Source: Mucilaginibacter galii (GTDB lineage: Bacteria; Bacteroidota; Bacteroidia; Sphingobacteriales; Sphingobacteriaceae). Taken from it: a stretch of DNA of 64,000 bases. The notes beneath the pieces were generated by a model. It was not told where the DNA came from and ran no database searches. It saw only the letters and a list, made by a program, of their open reading frames with translations. Below are positions 9,360-16,618 of this stretch, piece by piece; position 1 is the stretch's first letter; each line of letters opens with the position of its first letter. The stretch lies in assembly GCF_014635825.1 (NCBI RefSeq), contig NZ_BMDO01000011.1:1-64000 (forward strand), written 5' to 3'. The translations under genes and the position numbers were made by a program.

Positions 9360-9381
9360 TGTGCAGATGTTAACCTTCACT

Positions 9382-9431
9382 GCCGCAGGCTTTCAACCCG
9401 TGGCTTATATATAGCAAGTTTATTAACTTGC
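9382..9431. repeat. REP-like palindromic element, left flank of RAYT gene
   Basis: The CCGCAGGCTTTCAACCCGTGG segment is nearly the same as the one at 10022-10042 on the other side of the transposase gene. It is followed by a GCAAGTT-tatt-AACTTGC hairpin (9414-9431). The conserved head plus a variable palindrome is what REP elements mobilised by RAYT enzymes look like. Confidence 0.6.
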
Positions 9432-9438
9432 GTTAACC

Positions 9439-9987
9439 ATGAGTCGCAATTACAAATTCCACCATCCCGGGAACCCCCACTTCGTAACTATTACCACAGT
9501 TAACTGGATAGACGTTTTTACCCGGATAGTATATAAGGACATACTCATAGACAGTTTAAAATATTGTATAAGAAATAAAGGGCTTCAAGTACATGCGTGG
9601 GTTATTATGAGCAACCATGTACACCTCATTATTAGTCCTACTGCTCAAACCTTGCCCGAAATCATGCGCGACCTGAAAAGGCATACCGCTAAAACGTTGC
9701 TTAATGCCATAGCCGACCATCCGCAAGAAAGCCGAAAGGAATGGATGCTATGGCATTTTAAACGTGCCGGCCAGCACAACCCCAACAACGAAGACTACCA
9801 ATTTTGGCAGCAAGGCAGCCACCCTATCGAATTGTGGAGCAACGAAGTAATGCAGCAAAAGCTCGACTACCTGCATAACAACCCGGTTACCGCAGGCTGG
9901 GTAGACGAACCTCACCATTACCTGTACAGCAGTGCACGAGATTACGTTGGTGGCAAGGGATTGTTAGATATTGTGCTGATGGTTTGA
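9439..9987 (+). CDS. REP-associated tyrosine transposase (RAYT, Y1_Tnp family)
   Basis: This is a 182-residue single-strand DNA transposase of the IS200-like HUH class. The metal-binding HVH is at residues 60-62 in IMSNHVHLII. The C-terminal LDYLHNNPVTAGWV segment (142-155) is the family signature, and Tyr144 there or a nearby Tyr is a candidate nucleophile. RAYT enzymes cut at REP palindromes and are usually single-copy, domesticated genes. It lies between two REP-like elements with the same head sequence, consistent with those being its substrates. It is full length and shows no frameshift. Confidence 0.9.
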   Translation: MSRNYKFHHPGNPHFVTITTVNWIDVFTRIVYKDILIDSLKYCIRNKGLQVHAWVIMSNHVHLIISPTAQTLPEIMRDLKRHTAKTLLNAIADHPQESRKEWMLWHFKRAGQHNPNNEDYQFWQQGSHPIELWSNEVMQQKLDYLHNNPVTAGWVDEPHHYLYSSARDYVGGKGLLDIVLMV

Positions 9988-10021
9988 TAGATTATAAATT
10001 GAAAACACCTTTCTATTGCTA

Positions 10022-10130
10022 CCGCAGGTTTTCAACTCGTGGTACCTATGATGTAAGGTTTAACCTTACATCATAGGTACCACGAGTTACGCTACGCTAA
10101 ACTCGCGGCAGCGGGAACTCGCGGCAGCGG
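10022..10130. repeat. REP element cluster, right flank of RAYT gene
   Basis: The cluster begins with CCGCAGGTTTTCAACTCGTGG, continues into a perfect 55-bp palindrome (10034-10088), then ACGCTACGCTAAACTCGCGG and two tandem copies of AACTCGCGGCAGCGG. A partial copy of the second half recurs at 11877-11933. It lies directly after the transposase gene and is the most structured repeat block of the window. Confidence 0.75.
10034..10088. repeat. perfect 55-bp palindrome
   Basis: Bases 10034-10060 are the exact reverse complement of 10062-10088, with a single T at 10061 as centre. The arm begins AACTCGTGGTACC. It can form a 27-bp hairpin in single-stranded DNA or RNA. It is part of the REP cluster beside the RAYT gene. 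Confidence 0.9.
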
Positions 10131-10169
10131 GGGGTGCGCGCCAGCAAGGGGGCAGTGTTAATGCAATGA

Positions 10170-10523
10170 TTAATACAAATAAGGCACGTAAATTATTGCT
10201 GCACATAGGGCAGAAAAAAGGCATATAATAAGTACTGCCCCAGAAGCTAAATCTTTAACTTGTCCAATCAGGGCATCATGGTTGGTAGTTACCTTATCTG
10301 CTAATTTTTCTATAGCGGTATTAAATATCTCGGCCATCCATGCCAGTACAATTAATATCAGCGTAATAAGCCACTCTGTATGATTAACTTTTAATACGTA
10401 ATTTAATATGATTACGGCAATGGCTGCAACCAAATGAAAGCGCATACTGTGCTCATAACAGAAGGCTAACCAAATTCCCCGTATACCATATTTATAGCTT
10501 ATGAGGTGCTGTTTCATTATCAT
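10170..10523 (-). CDS. dgkA: diacylglycerol/undecaprenol kinase (DgkA family)
   Basis: This small integral-membrane kinase phosphorylates diacylglycerol or undecaprenol with ATP. Three membrane helices and the family signature MAEIFNTAIEKLADKV (about residues 61-76) are visible, with the catalytic and metal-binding Glu/Asn residues present. The N-terminal YGIRGIWLAFCYEHSMRFHL is also typical. I prefer the ATG at 10523: AGAGGAGA lies 6-13 nt upstream of it and would otherwise encode an odd KEEKN leader. Starts at 10544 or 10517 are possible. It is the last gene of a three-gene unit with a VanZ-like protein and a methyltransferase. Confidence 0.85.
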   Translation of the reverse strand: MIMKQHLISYKYGIRGIWLAFCYEHSMRFHLVAAIAVIILNYVLKVNHTEWLITLILIVLAWMAEIFNTAIEKLADKVTTNHDALIGQVKDLASGAVLIICLFSALCAAIIYVPYLY

Positions 10524-10549
10524 ATTTTTCTCCTCTTTCATCATTTAGT

Positions 10550-11053
10550 TTATTTAAAAACATGCGATAAATAAACAATACCGTAAGTAGCAAGACAAGC
10601 AACTGATTTTAAATTTAAAGGCATCATCCTGTTTTGCCGGTCGGCTTCTTCTTTATAAACGTTAATGCCTATCAACCAAAATATAGCCGAAACCCACAGA
10701 TCAGTATAGTCAAAGCGTCCGTTGGTAACATGGTAAAGCTGTAAAAATTCTAAACCAATACCATAGATCAATGGAATATAAGCGCACTTAAATTTCCATT
10801 TACCCAACCGTATAAAATATGGCCTTGACGTAATAGTTGCGCAAAATATCCATAAACCCTCAGGCAACGAATAAATTAAAATGTCGTTAAGCGGTAAAAA
10901 TTTAATAATACTTGTTTTTAACCCCAGGTAAGTTCGTTGCGAAAAGAAAAGAATTGCCATTTCATTAACAACGGTTTTATCTGTGCGGTAAAACAGATAG
11001 ATGAATAAACTAACAAATAACGATACCATGATTGCGTAGTACTTCTTTGTCAT
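10550..11053 (-). CDS. VanZ-like integral membrane protein
   Basis: The 167-residue protein has four or so membrane helices (about 6-22, 63-80, 90-105 and 120-130). The layout PEGLW ... GIGLEFLQLYHVTNGRFDYTDLWVSAIFW resembles the VanZ pattern E-x2-Q-x(n)-R-x2-D-x2-D, which is also found in lipid-active membrane proteins. The match is by eye and moderate. Its start lies inside the end of the upstream methyltransferase gene (44-nt overlap), and its stop is 5 nt before the longest dgkA start. Tight coupling with a kinase of lipid carriers suggests a membrane-lipid role, which is inference. Confidence 0.65.
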   Translation of the reverse strand: MTKKYYAIMVSLFVSLFIYLFYRTDKTVVNEMAILFFSQRTYLGLKTSIIKFLPLNDILIYSLPEGLWIFCATITSRPYFIRLGKWKFKCAYIPLIYGIGLEFLQLYHVTNGRFDYTDLWVSAIFWLIGINVYKEEADRQNRMMPLNLKSVACLATYGIVYLSHVFK

Positions 11054-11639
11054 CTTTTTGAAAAATTAAAAGTTTATAGTACGATCCTAAACCCAAGCCC
11101 ACTTCTTTTATGAGACTTAATTTGTTTAGGGAATTTACATCTTGAATGTGAAAAACAGATTTGAAGTGGAAGAACCGCGAGATAATGCTAAAAGCATAAT
11201 CAATATATTTGAGCCAGTTTTCGGGCGTAAAGTGATTTAGGATAAAGACTTTTCCCTTAGGCTTTAACACTCTCTCCACTTCTCTCATAAGTTGATCGGC
11301 ATCATCAACCACGGCAATAACATGCGATAGAACGACATAATCAAACTGATTACATTTAAATGCTAATGCTTTTCCATCCATTTGATAGAGCTCAACATCC
11401 GCACAATTTTGCTTGCGGGCAACCTCAAGCATTCCCGGAGAAATATCTATGCCTGTAATTTTATGCTTTTTGTAAGCCCGTAAATGAGCGCCGTTTCCTA
11501 CACCAATTTCAAGCAAAGCACCTCGTTGCTGTGCATTGATTTCTTGAACCAATACCTTTTTTTGCGACTTTAAAAACACATCAATCAGCGGATAAAAAGC
11601 TGAGAGATTATTATAAAACAAAGCGCTGTTCCTGCTCAT
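11010..11639 (-). CDS. class I SAM-dependent methyltransferase, PmtA/UbiE-like
   Basis: This is a Rossmann methyltransferase with motif I LLEIGVGNG (about residues 43-51), the acidic GIDISPGMLEVAR (motif II) and the post-motif FDYVVLSHVIAVV. The segment REVERVLKPKGKVFILNHF is typical of UbiE and of bacterial phosphatidylethanolamine N-methyltransferases. The association with dgkA and a membrane protein favours a lipid or quinone substrate. I use ATG 11639 (MSRNSALFYNN...); 18 more codons are open upstream to 11693 but read like non-coding sequence. It overlaps the VanZ-like gene by 44 nt, which suggests translational coupling. Confidence 0.8.
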   Translation of the reverse strand: MSRNSALFYNNLSAFYPLIDVFLKSQKKVLVQEINAQQRGALLEIGVGNGAHLRAYKKHKITGIDISPGMLEVARKQNCADVELYQMDGKALAFKCNQFDYVVLSHVIAVVDDADQLMREVERVLKPKGKVFILNHFTPENWLKYIDYAFSIISRFFHFKSVFHIQDVNSLNKLSLIKEVGLGLGSYYKLLIFQKDDKEVLRNHGIVIC

Positions 11640-11717
11640 ACATTGAATTGATAGCCGCACATGATGAAAAGTTAATTCTTGACGAATCAACAAGATTCAA
11701 TTTACTAACTACAAAGC

Positions 11718-11725
11718 CAAAGATA
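11718..11725 (-). promoter_or_regulatory. -7 box for methyltransferase/VanZ-like/dgkA operon
   Basis: The minus strand reads TATCTTTG, a perfect TAnnTTTG, 78 nt upstream of ATG 11639 and 24 nt upstream of the alternative ATG 11693. No other promoter-like site is visible inside the three-gene unit, whose genes overlap or nearly touch. Confidence 0.45.
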
Positions 11726-11815
11726 AAATTTACTTTTATTTTAAAAGTACTTTCATTAATAAACTATCAATACTGTATTGGTTTGTTTCAAATTTAATTG
11801 GTAAATCCCACTCCC

Positions 11816-11876
11816 GCGTTAGGGGTAGTAGCGGATACCGGCCAAGTGCGTAAGGCCTGCAGGCTTATGAGCGGAT
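11816..11876 (+). repeat. Dispersed repeat family A, copy 2 (3'-truncated)
   Basis: The first 61 bases match copies at 13440 and 8158 (minus), up to the second GAGCGGAT. There the sequence switches abruptly to the REP-like segment at 11877. It is in the same orientation as copy 3 at 13440, on the other side of the protease cassette. Confidence 0.8.
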
Positions 11877-11933
11877 TTAACCTTACATCATAAGTACCAC
11901 GAGTTACGCTACGCTAAACTCGCGGTAGCAGAG
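11877..11933 (+). repeat. partial REP element fused to family A repeat
   Basis: The segment TTAACCTTACATCATAAGTA, then CCACGAGTTACGCTACGC and TAAACTCGCGGTAGCAG, matches the right half of the REP cluster after the RAYT gene (10060-10116) with few changes. Only half of the palindrome is present, so it cannot form the long hairpin. The junction with the family A repeat is exact, at 11876/11877. Confidence 0.75.
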
Positions 11934-12017
11934 TCAGCCATCAATTATTGCACCTGTTTGTAACAAATGCAATAATAAAATATACCAATTATTTTAGTAT
12001 TTTTTATTGCATTTTAT

Positions 12018-12025
12018 TATATTTG
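12018..12025 (+). promoter_or_regulatory. -7 box for protease cassette
   Basis: TATATTTG matches TAnnTTTG, in a very AT-rich region upstream of the protease gene. The leader would be ~75-80 nt and includes a perfect 10-bp inverted repeat (TAAAATAAAA/TTTTATTTTA, 12056-12083), which could be an operator or RNA hairpin. Confidence 0.4.
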
Positions 12026-12109
12026 CTAACTCTAAGTTTAGTTATCCACACAGATTAAAATAAAATTATTTCGTTTTATTTTAGCAGGATACTAACCCAC
12101 CATTCAAAA

Positions 12110-12985
12110 GTGTCTCCTTCAGTTAACGATACCATCAAAGCCTTGCTTACACAAAAACTTGTGGAACTTGAGGCTGAATTAAACGCAGACGTAATTTCTT
12201 ACACAGGACAGATAGTCGATGGTGTTGAAACTCATTTATTAAAAATAGTTGAGGATTTGATAGCACATCAAGATAAAAAGGATACTTTATATGTAGTATT
12301 AACTACTGGCGGGGGTAGCGCAACTGCAGTTGAAAGGTATGTTAACATATTGAGACAGCATTATACTGAAGTAAATTTCATTGTCCCAGATTATGCATAT
12401 AGCGCTGGAACAATATTCTGCATGAGTGGTGACAATATTTACATGGATTACTCATCAGTATTGGGGCCTATTGATCCTCAAGTGCAAAACAAAGAAGGCA
12501 GATGGGTCGCCGCATTAGGATATTTAGATAAAATTAATGAGCTTATTGATAAAGCCCAAAAAAATACTCTAACAAATGCAGAGTTCTTAATATTGAAAGA
12601 CTTTGACTTGGCCGAATTGAAAGGATATGAACAAGCCAAAGAGTTAACTATATCCCTACTCAAAAAGTGGCTTGTTAATTATAAATTTAAAAACTGGAAT
12701 ACTCATGCTACAACCCCAGGTTTAATCGGTAGTCCTGTTACACTTGAACAGAAAGAAAGGCGTGCAGAAGAAATAGCAGACGATTTAAGCAACAATACTA
12801 AATGGAAGTCTCATGGACGTCCAATAAATATAGAAACATTACAAACAGAATTAAAGCTAAAAATAGAAGATTATACGCATGATAAACAAAAACGCGATAA
12901 AATTCGTTCTTATTATGATTTATTAGCCGATTTTAATAGTGGGGGCAATGATAAAATATTTGTACATACACGTATTTACATTTAA
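12110..12985 (+). CDS. SDH_sah/ClpP-fold serine protease-like protein
   Basis: The 291-residue protein matches the 'serine dehydrogenase proteinase' (SDH_sah) branch of the ClpP/SppA superfamily. Residues ~63-75 (LYVVLTTGGGSAT) are the first crotonase-fold strand with the glycine-rich oxyanion loop. The signature DYAYSAGTIFCMSGDNIYMD (~101-120) carries the candidate nucleophile Ser in SAGT, and the typical SSVLGPIDPQV follows. The C-terminal third is helical and charged. It starts with GTG at 12110. It forms a pair with the 71-residue gene 17 nt downstream. Codon use is much more AT-rich than the flanking genes. Family members occur in mobile and phage-related loci, but the target is unknown. 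Confidence 0.75.
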   Translation: MSPSVNDTIKALLTQKLVELEAELNADVISYTGQIVDGVETHLLKIVEDLIAHQDKKDTLYVVLTTGGGSATAVERYVNILRQHYTEVNFIVPDYAYSAGTIFCMSGDNIYMDYSSVLGPIDPQVQNKEGRWVAALGYLDKINELIDKAQKNTLTNAEFLILKDFDLAELKGYEQAKELTISLLKKWLVNYKFKNWNTHATTPGLIGSPVTLEQKERRAEEIADDLSNNTKWKSHGRPINIETLQTELKLKIEDYTHDKQKRDKIRSYYDLLADFNSGGNDKIFVHTRIYI

Positions 12986-13002
12986 TAGCAATCAAAATAC
13001 AT

Positions 13003-13218
13003 ATGGAAACAACAACTCAAAAATTACAAAATTTGATTAGCGATGAAAAAAAATCACAAGAAAATATCAATCAAATAAAAAATTTTCAACAGGCGCTTGA
13101 AAATTTTGAATCATTAGTTGAAAGCGGAATGGCAAAACACCGTGGGAACCAGCTCCTATCAATAGAAGATAGCTATTCACACACCAAAAATTATTCTTTC
13201 AATGCGAATTTCAAATAA
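13003..13218 (+). CDS. small helical partner of SDH_sah-like protease (71 aa)
   Basis: This is a 71-residue, highly charged protein. The N-terminal ~50 residues (KLQNLISDEKKSQENINQIK and following) are predicted to be one long coiled-coil-like helix, and the tail is short and polar. It begins 17 nt after the protease stop and shares its AT-rich composition, and a strong terminator follows, so the two form a complete transcription unit. I recognise no family. It could be an adaptor, inhibitor or substrate of the protease. That is inferred from position only. Confidence 0.65.
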   Translation: METTTQKLQNLISDEKKSQENINQIKNFQQALENFESLVESGMAKHRGNQLLSIEDSYSHTKNYSFNANFK

Positions 13219-13231
13219 TAGATTTAGATTA

Positions 13232-13280
13232 AACTAAAATAAAAAGCGGCCTGTTTACAGTGCCGCTTTTTATTTTAGTT
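13232..13280 (+). terminator. 19-bp-stem bidirectional terminator
   Basis: The stem AACTAAAATAAAAAGCGGC (13232-13250) pairs exactly with 13262-13280 around an 11-nt loop. It has a GC core with A/T flanks giving a U-run in either direction. It closes the protease cassette. Confidence 0.85.
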
Positions 13281-13439
13281 AATGTTCAGTGTTATCATCA
13301 CACGACTAAACCTTACCTCCACTGCGCTTCGGCCTTAGGAGAACAGAATTATACTCTCTTTCACATAATTATACAAGGTCAGCGATTCAGCCGATAGCCG
13401 ATGTTTTCATTGCACTATCACCGCACCTACATCGCCCCA
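13281..13439. other. intergenic region without recognised gene
   Basis: This lies between the cassette terminator and family A copy 3. I see only short frames on both strands and no promoter with two elements. A minus-strand stretch LTLYNYVKESIILFS ending in a stop could be a decayed coding end, but it has no start or family. Confidence 0.4.
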
Positions 13440-13523
13440 GGCGTTAGGGGTAGTAGCGGATACCGGCCGGGTGCGTAAGGCCTGCAGGCGTATGAGCGGA
13501 TAACCCGGCCCGGAGGGAACGCC
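13440..13523 (+). repeat. Dispersed repeat family A, copy 3 (full length)
   Basis: This is the best complete copy: GGCGTTAGGGG at the left end, AGCGGATA twice (~13455 and ~13496), a GGCCTGCAGGC palindrome in the middle, and GGGAACGCC at the right end. The ends form a GGCGTT/AACGCC inverted pair. It is in direct orientation to copy 2, with the protease cassette between them. Confidence 0.85.
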
Positions 13524-13604
13524 CAGAGGAAGAGTCGAGAGTATAGAATCAGGAATCAATACTTATCGCTTTTAGAAACACACCCCTACCCCCCTCAAGA
13601 GGGG

Positions 13605-13644
13605 AAATAAAAAAAGCAGGGTTTTCTTATGGAAAACCCTGCTT
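13605..13644 (-). terminator. terminator of acs
   Basis: AAGCAGGGTTTT pairs with AAAACCCTGCTT around CTTATGG (13614-13644). On the minus strand it is followed by a run of T. It lies 77 nt after the acs stop codon. Confidence 0.8.
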
Positions 13645-13720
13645 AACAATATATTCAATTCTGTCTATTCTATAAATTCTTAAAATTCCGGTTCAGACAA
13701 CGGGCAACAGACAACTACAA

Positions 13721-15622
13721 CTATAAAGCCCCTGCCTTAATTTCTTCTACCACGCCAGGGTCTAACAGGGTGCTGGTATCGCCTAAATTCCCGGTATCGC
13801 CTTCGGCTATTTTACGGAGGATGCGGCGCATAATTTTGCCGGAACGGGTTTTGGGCAAGCCGGTGACAAACTGTATTTTATCGGGTTTGGCAATGGCGCC
13901 TATAATGCGGGTTACGGTCATGAGGATATCCTTGCGGGTCAATTCATCATCGCCATGGTTGTTAGGACTAATCACGAAGGCATATACGCCCTGTCCCTTA
14001 ATATCGTGCGGGTAACCCACCACGGCCGATTCTACTACGCTGCTGTGCATGTTAATGGCGTTCTCCACCTCGGCCGTGCCAATGCGGTGGCCCGATACGT
14101 TGAGCACATCATCTACCCTGCCGGTAATGCGGTAATAGCCGTCTGCATCGCGCAGGCATCCATCGCCGGTAAAATACATATTTTCGTAAGTGGCAAAGTA
14201 AGTTTGGCGGCAGCGTTCGTGGTCGCCATAGGTGGTGCGCAGCATACCCGGCCAAGGGAATTTAATGCAGAGGTTACCGCTTACATCGTTGCCCTCAATT
14301 TCCTTACCGTTTTCATCTACCAAAATGGGCTGCACACCCGGCAGCGGCAAGCCGGCGTAACCCGGTTTAAGCGGCGTTACATTGGCAATGGGCGAGATCA
14401 TGAAACCACCGGTTTCGGTTTGCCACCAGGTATCTACAATAGGGCATTTACCGTGTCCTATTTTTTCGTCGAACCAGTGCCAGGCTTCCTCGTTCAGCGG
14501 TTCGCCTACGGAGCCTAACTTGGTAAGCGAGCTCAGGTTTTTACCGTTGAGCACATCTTCGCCAAAGCTCATGAGCGAGCGGATGGCAGTTGGCGCAGTG
14601 TATAAGATGTTGACTTTATGCTTTTCTACAATATCCCATAAACGGCCGGCATCGGGCCAGGTAGGTACGCCTTCAAACATGAGCGCGGTGGCACCTTGAG
14701 ATAACGGCCCGTATATAATATACGAGTGACCGGTGATCCAGCCAATATCGGCCGTGCAAAAATAGACTTCACCGGGCTGGTACTGGAAAGCGGTATCAAA
14801 GGTATAACCTGTATACACCATATAACCACCGCAGGTATGTACCACACCCTTAGGTTTACCGGTAGAACCCGAAGTATATAAAATGAACAGCATATCCTCA
14901 GCGTCCATTTCTTCGGCCGGGCAGGCAGGGTTGCCTTGCGTTTCTACTTTCTTTATTTCGTCTTCCCACCATACGTCACGTCCTTTGATCATACTTACCG
15001 GCGTGCGGCTGCGGGTCAATACAATAACACGCTTTACCGAAGGGCACTGTACCAGCGCATCATCAATTACGGATTTCAACGGCAGATCTTTAGCCCCGCG
15101 GAAACCGCCATCGGCCGTGATCACTACCTTACACTGTGCATCCTGAATACGATCGGCAATGGATTGTGCCGAAAAGCCGCCAAAAACCACCGAGTGTATG
15201 GCACCAACACGGGCGCAGGCCAGCACCGCTACCGAAAGCTCGGGCACCATAGGCATGTAGATACAAATACGGTCGCCTTTTTCAACGCCGTTATTTTTAA
15301 GCACGTTGGCAAACTGGCAAACTTTATCGTGCAGCTGGCGGTAGGTTAATACGCGGTGAGCTTCGGTAGGGTCGTTAGGTTCCCAAATGATGGCCGGGGT
15401 ATCGCCGTTGTTTTCGAGGTGACGGTCAAGGCAGTTCTCGGTAATATTGAGCTTGCCGCCTTCAAACCATTTAATATTGGGCTCTTTAAAGTTCCATTTC
15501 AGGGTAGTGTGCCACCTTTTACGCCACTGAAAGGTATCGGCTATATCTGCCCAAAACTGCTCGGGTTCTTCTACACTTTGTTTATATATTTGCTGGTATT
15601 GCTCAAAAGAGGTAACTTTCAT
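13721..15622 (-). CDS. acs: acetyl-CoA synthetase (AMP-forming)
   Basis: This enzyme converts acetate, ATP and CoA to acetyl-CoA, AMP and PPi. The 633-residue protein is full length for the family. The AMP-binding P-loop YTSGSTGKPKG is at 249-259. WWQTETGG and the YFTGDGCLRDADGYY region form the adenylate site. The regulatory/catalytic lysine is in PKTRSGKIMRR at about 596, the site acetylated in other bacteria. The N-terminal FQWRKRWHTTLKWNFKEPNIKWFEGGKLN is typical of acetate-specific members. It is monocistronic with its own terminator downstream. No GNAT acetylase or deacetylase gene is next to it. Confidence 0.97.
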   Translation of the reverse strand: MKVTSFEQYQQIYKQSVEEPEQFWADIADTFQWRKRWHTTLKWNFKEPNIKWFEGGKLNITENCLDRHLENNGDTPAIIWEPNDPTEAHRVLTYRQLHDKVCQFANVLKNNGVEKGDRICIYMPMVPELSVAVLACARVGAIHSVVFGGFSAQSIADRIQDAQCKVVITADGGFRGAKDLPLKSVIDDALVQCPSVKRVIVLTRSRTPVSMIKGRDVWWEDEIKKVETQGNPACPAEEMDAEDMLFILYTSGSTGKPKGVVHTCGGYMVYTGYTFDTAFQYQPGEVYFCTADIGWITGHSYIIYGPLSQGATALMFEGVPTWPDAGRLWDIVEKHKVNILYTAPTAIRSLMSFGEDVLNGKNLSSLTKLGSVGEPLNEEAWHWFDEKIGHGKCPIVDTWWQTETGGFMISPIANVTPLKPGYAGLPLPGVQPILVDENGKEIEGNDVSGNLCIKFPWPGMLRTTYGDHERCRQTYFATYENMYFTGDGCLRDADGYYRITGRVDDVLNVSGHRIGTAEVENAINMHSSVVESAVVGYPHDIKGQGVYAFVISPNNHGDDELTRKDILMTVTRIIGAIAKPDKIQFVTGLPKTRSGKIMRRILRKIAEGDTGNLGDTSTLLDPGVVEEIKAGAL

Positions 15623-15787
15623 AACTTATTTTAGACGTTTATATTTGGCGGCTGTAAGTTAAAATTTTTAGGGCAAATGCCTGATAAAAAAGATTTTGAA
15701 ATATTTTGAGAACGCTATTGAATTATTCACTTAATATCCTGATATTTGCACACTCTTTTAGAAAAAGACACTTAAAATAGTTTTGTC

Positions 15788-16021
15788 ATGTCAAGAATTT
15801 GTGATTTAACAGGAAAAAGCCCATTGAGTGGCCATAACGTTTCTAATTCAAACGTTAAGACTAACCGTAAGTTTTATCCTAACTTAAAAATCAAGAAGTT
15901 TTATATCCCTGAAGAAGATAAATGGATTACCCTTAAAGTATCTACTTCGGCCGTGAAAACCATCAGCAAAAATGGTATAACTGCTTGTTTGAATAAATTT
16001 GTAAAAAAAGGATACATTTAG
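15788..16021 (+). CDS. rpmB: 50S ribosomal protein L28
   Basis: The 77-residue L28 has the canonical N-terminal [18 protein letters not shown] and [31 protein letters not shown], ending KKGYI. Its length is usual for Bacteroidota. It heads the rpmB-rpmG-DUF4295 set that is conserved in this phylum. A TAGTTTTG box (15778-15785) ends 2 nt before the ATG, while a GATATTTG site farther up (15741-15748) would give an ~40-nt leader. Which is used cannot be decided. Confidence 0.97.
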   Translation: MSRICDLTGKSPLSGHNVSNSNVKTNRKFYPNLKIKKFYIPEEDKWITLKVSTSAVKTISKNGITACLNKFVKKGYI

Positions 16022-16123
16022 TAGATAGTTATTGGTTGATAAGTTATTGGTTGATAAAGTTGTTTTCAGCATCTGCAATAACTCAGTAACCTAATAACTC
16101 AATAACCCAAACACCAACATCAA
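16022..16123. repeat. TTATTGGTTGAT/AATAACTCA inverted spacer repeat
   Basis: The rpmB-rpmG spacer has two copies of AGTTATTGGTTGATAA, then AATAACTCAGTAACC and AATAACTCAATAACC in inverted sense. A similar arrangement fills the next spacer (16307-16399). Together they can form hairpins between the ribosomal genes. Confidence 0.55.
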
Positions 16124-16306
16124 ATGGCTAAAAAAGGCAATAGAGTTCAGGTAATATTAGAGTGCACCGAGCATAAAGAAAGTGGTATGCCAGGTATGTC
16201 TCGTTACATTACTACCAAGAACAAGAAAAACACCACCGAGCGTTTAGAATTAAAAAAATTCAACCCGGTATTACGTAAAGTAACCACTCACAAAGAAATT
16301 AAGTAA
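16124..16306 (+). CDS. rpmG: 50S ribosomal protein L33
   Basis: The 60-residue L33 starts [18 protein letters not shown] and ends in [17 protein letters not shown]. Only one Cys (position 14) is present, so it is the zinc-free (C-minus) form. It follows rpmB by 102 nt and precedes the DUF4295 gene by 93 nt. Both gaps hold inverted repeats and no separate promoter that I can support, so joint transcription is likely. Confidence 0.97.
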   Translation: MAKKGNRVQVILECTEHKESGMPGMSRYITTKNKKNTTERLELKKFNPVLRKVTTHKEIK

Positions 16307-16399
16307 TCAGTTATTGGTTGATTAGTTGATTGGATTAAGTAGTTGATTTTTTCAATACTCACTCATTCGCTCATTCAATAACTCAAACATTAACAAGAT
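16307..16399. repeat. TTATTGGTTGAT/TCAATAACTCA inverted spacer repeat
   Basis: This is a second copy of the spacer type at 16022-16123: TCAGTTATTGGTTGATTAG on the left and CATTCAATAACTCAAAC on the right. It lies between rpmG and the DUF4295 gene. Confidence 0.5.
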
Positions 16400-16564
16400 A
16401 TGGCAAAGAAAGTAGTTGCAACCCTGAAAACCGGTAAAGGTAAAGAGTACTCTAAAGTAATTACCATGATTAAGTCGCCTAAAACAGGTGCTTACTCATT
16501 CAAAGAAGCAATCGTTCATAACGACCACGTTAAGGATGCGATTGATTTGGCTAAAGCCCAGTAA
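16400..16564 (+). CDS. DUF4295 family small protein
   Basis: This 54-residue basic protein was found by reading the gap after rpmG. It starts MAKKVVATLKTGKGKEYSKV and continues ITMIKSPKTGAYSFKEAIV. The size, sequence and place after rpmB-rpmG match DUF4295, a Bacteroidota-only family that behaves as a ribosome-linked small protein. Start and stop are clean. The function is not established; a ribosomal role is inferred from the conserved neighbourhood. Confidence 0.9.
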   Translation: MAKKVVATLKTGKGKEYSKVITMIKSPKTGAYSFKEAIVHNDHVKDAIDLAKAQ

Positions 16565-16618
16565 TTCATCTTTAGTAGAGATATAGAAGCCGTCTTGTTT
16601 TCAAGAGGGCTTTTTTTT

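Noticed and set aside
12110-12985. Housekeeping ClpP or SppA
   Set aside because: Length, the SAGT/LGPIDPQ signature and the absence of a signal peptide or clpX neighbour fit the SDH_sah branch instead.
13955-14518. 187-codon plus-strand frame opposite acs
   Set aside because: Mirror frame of acs; acs itself has all catalytic motifs on the minus strand.
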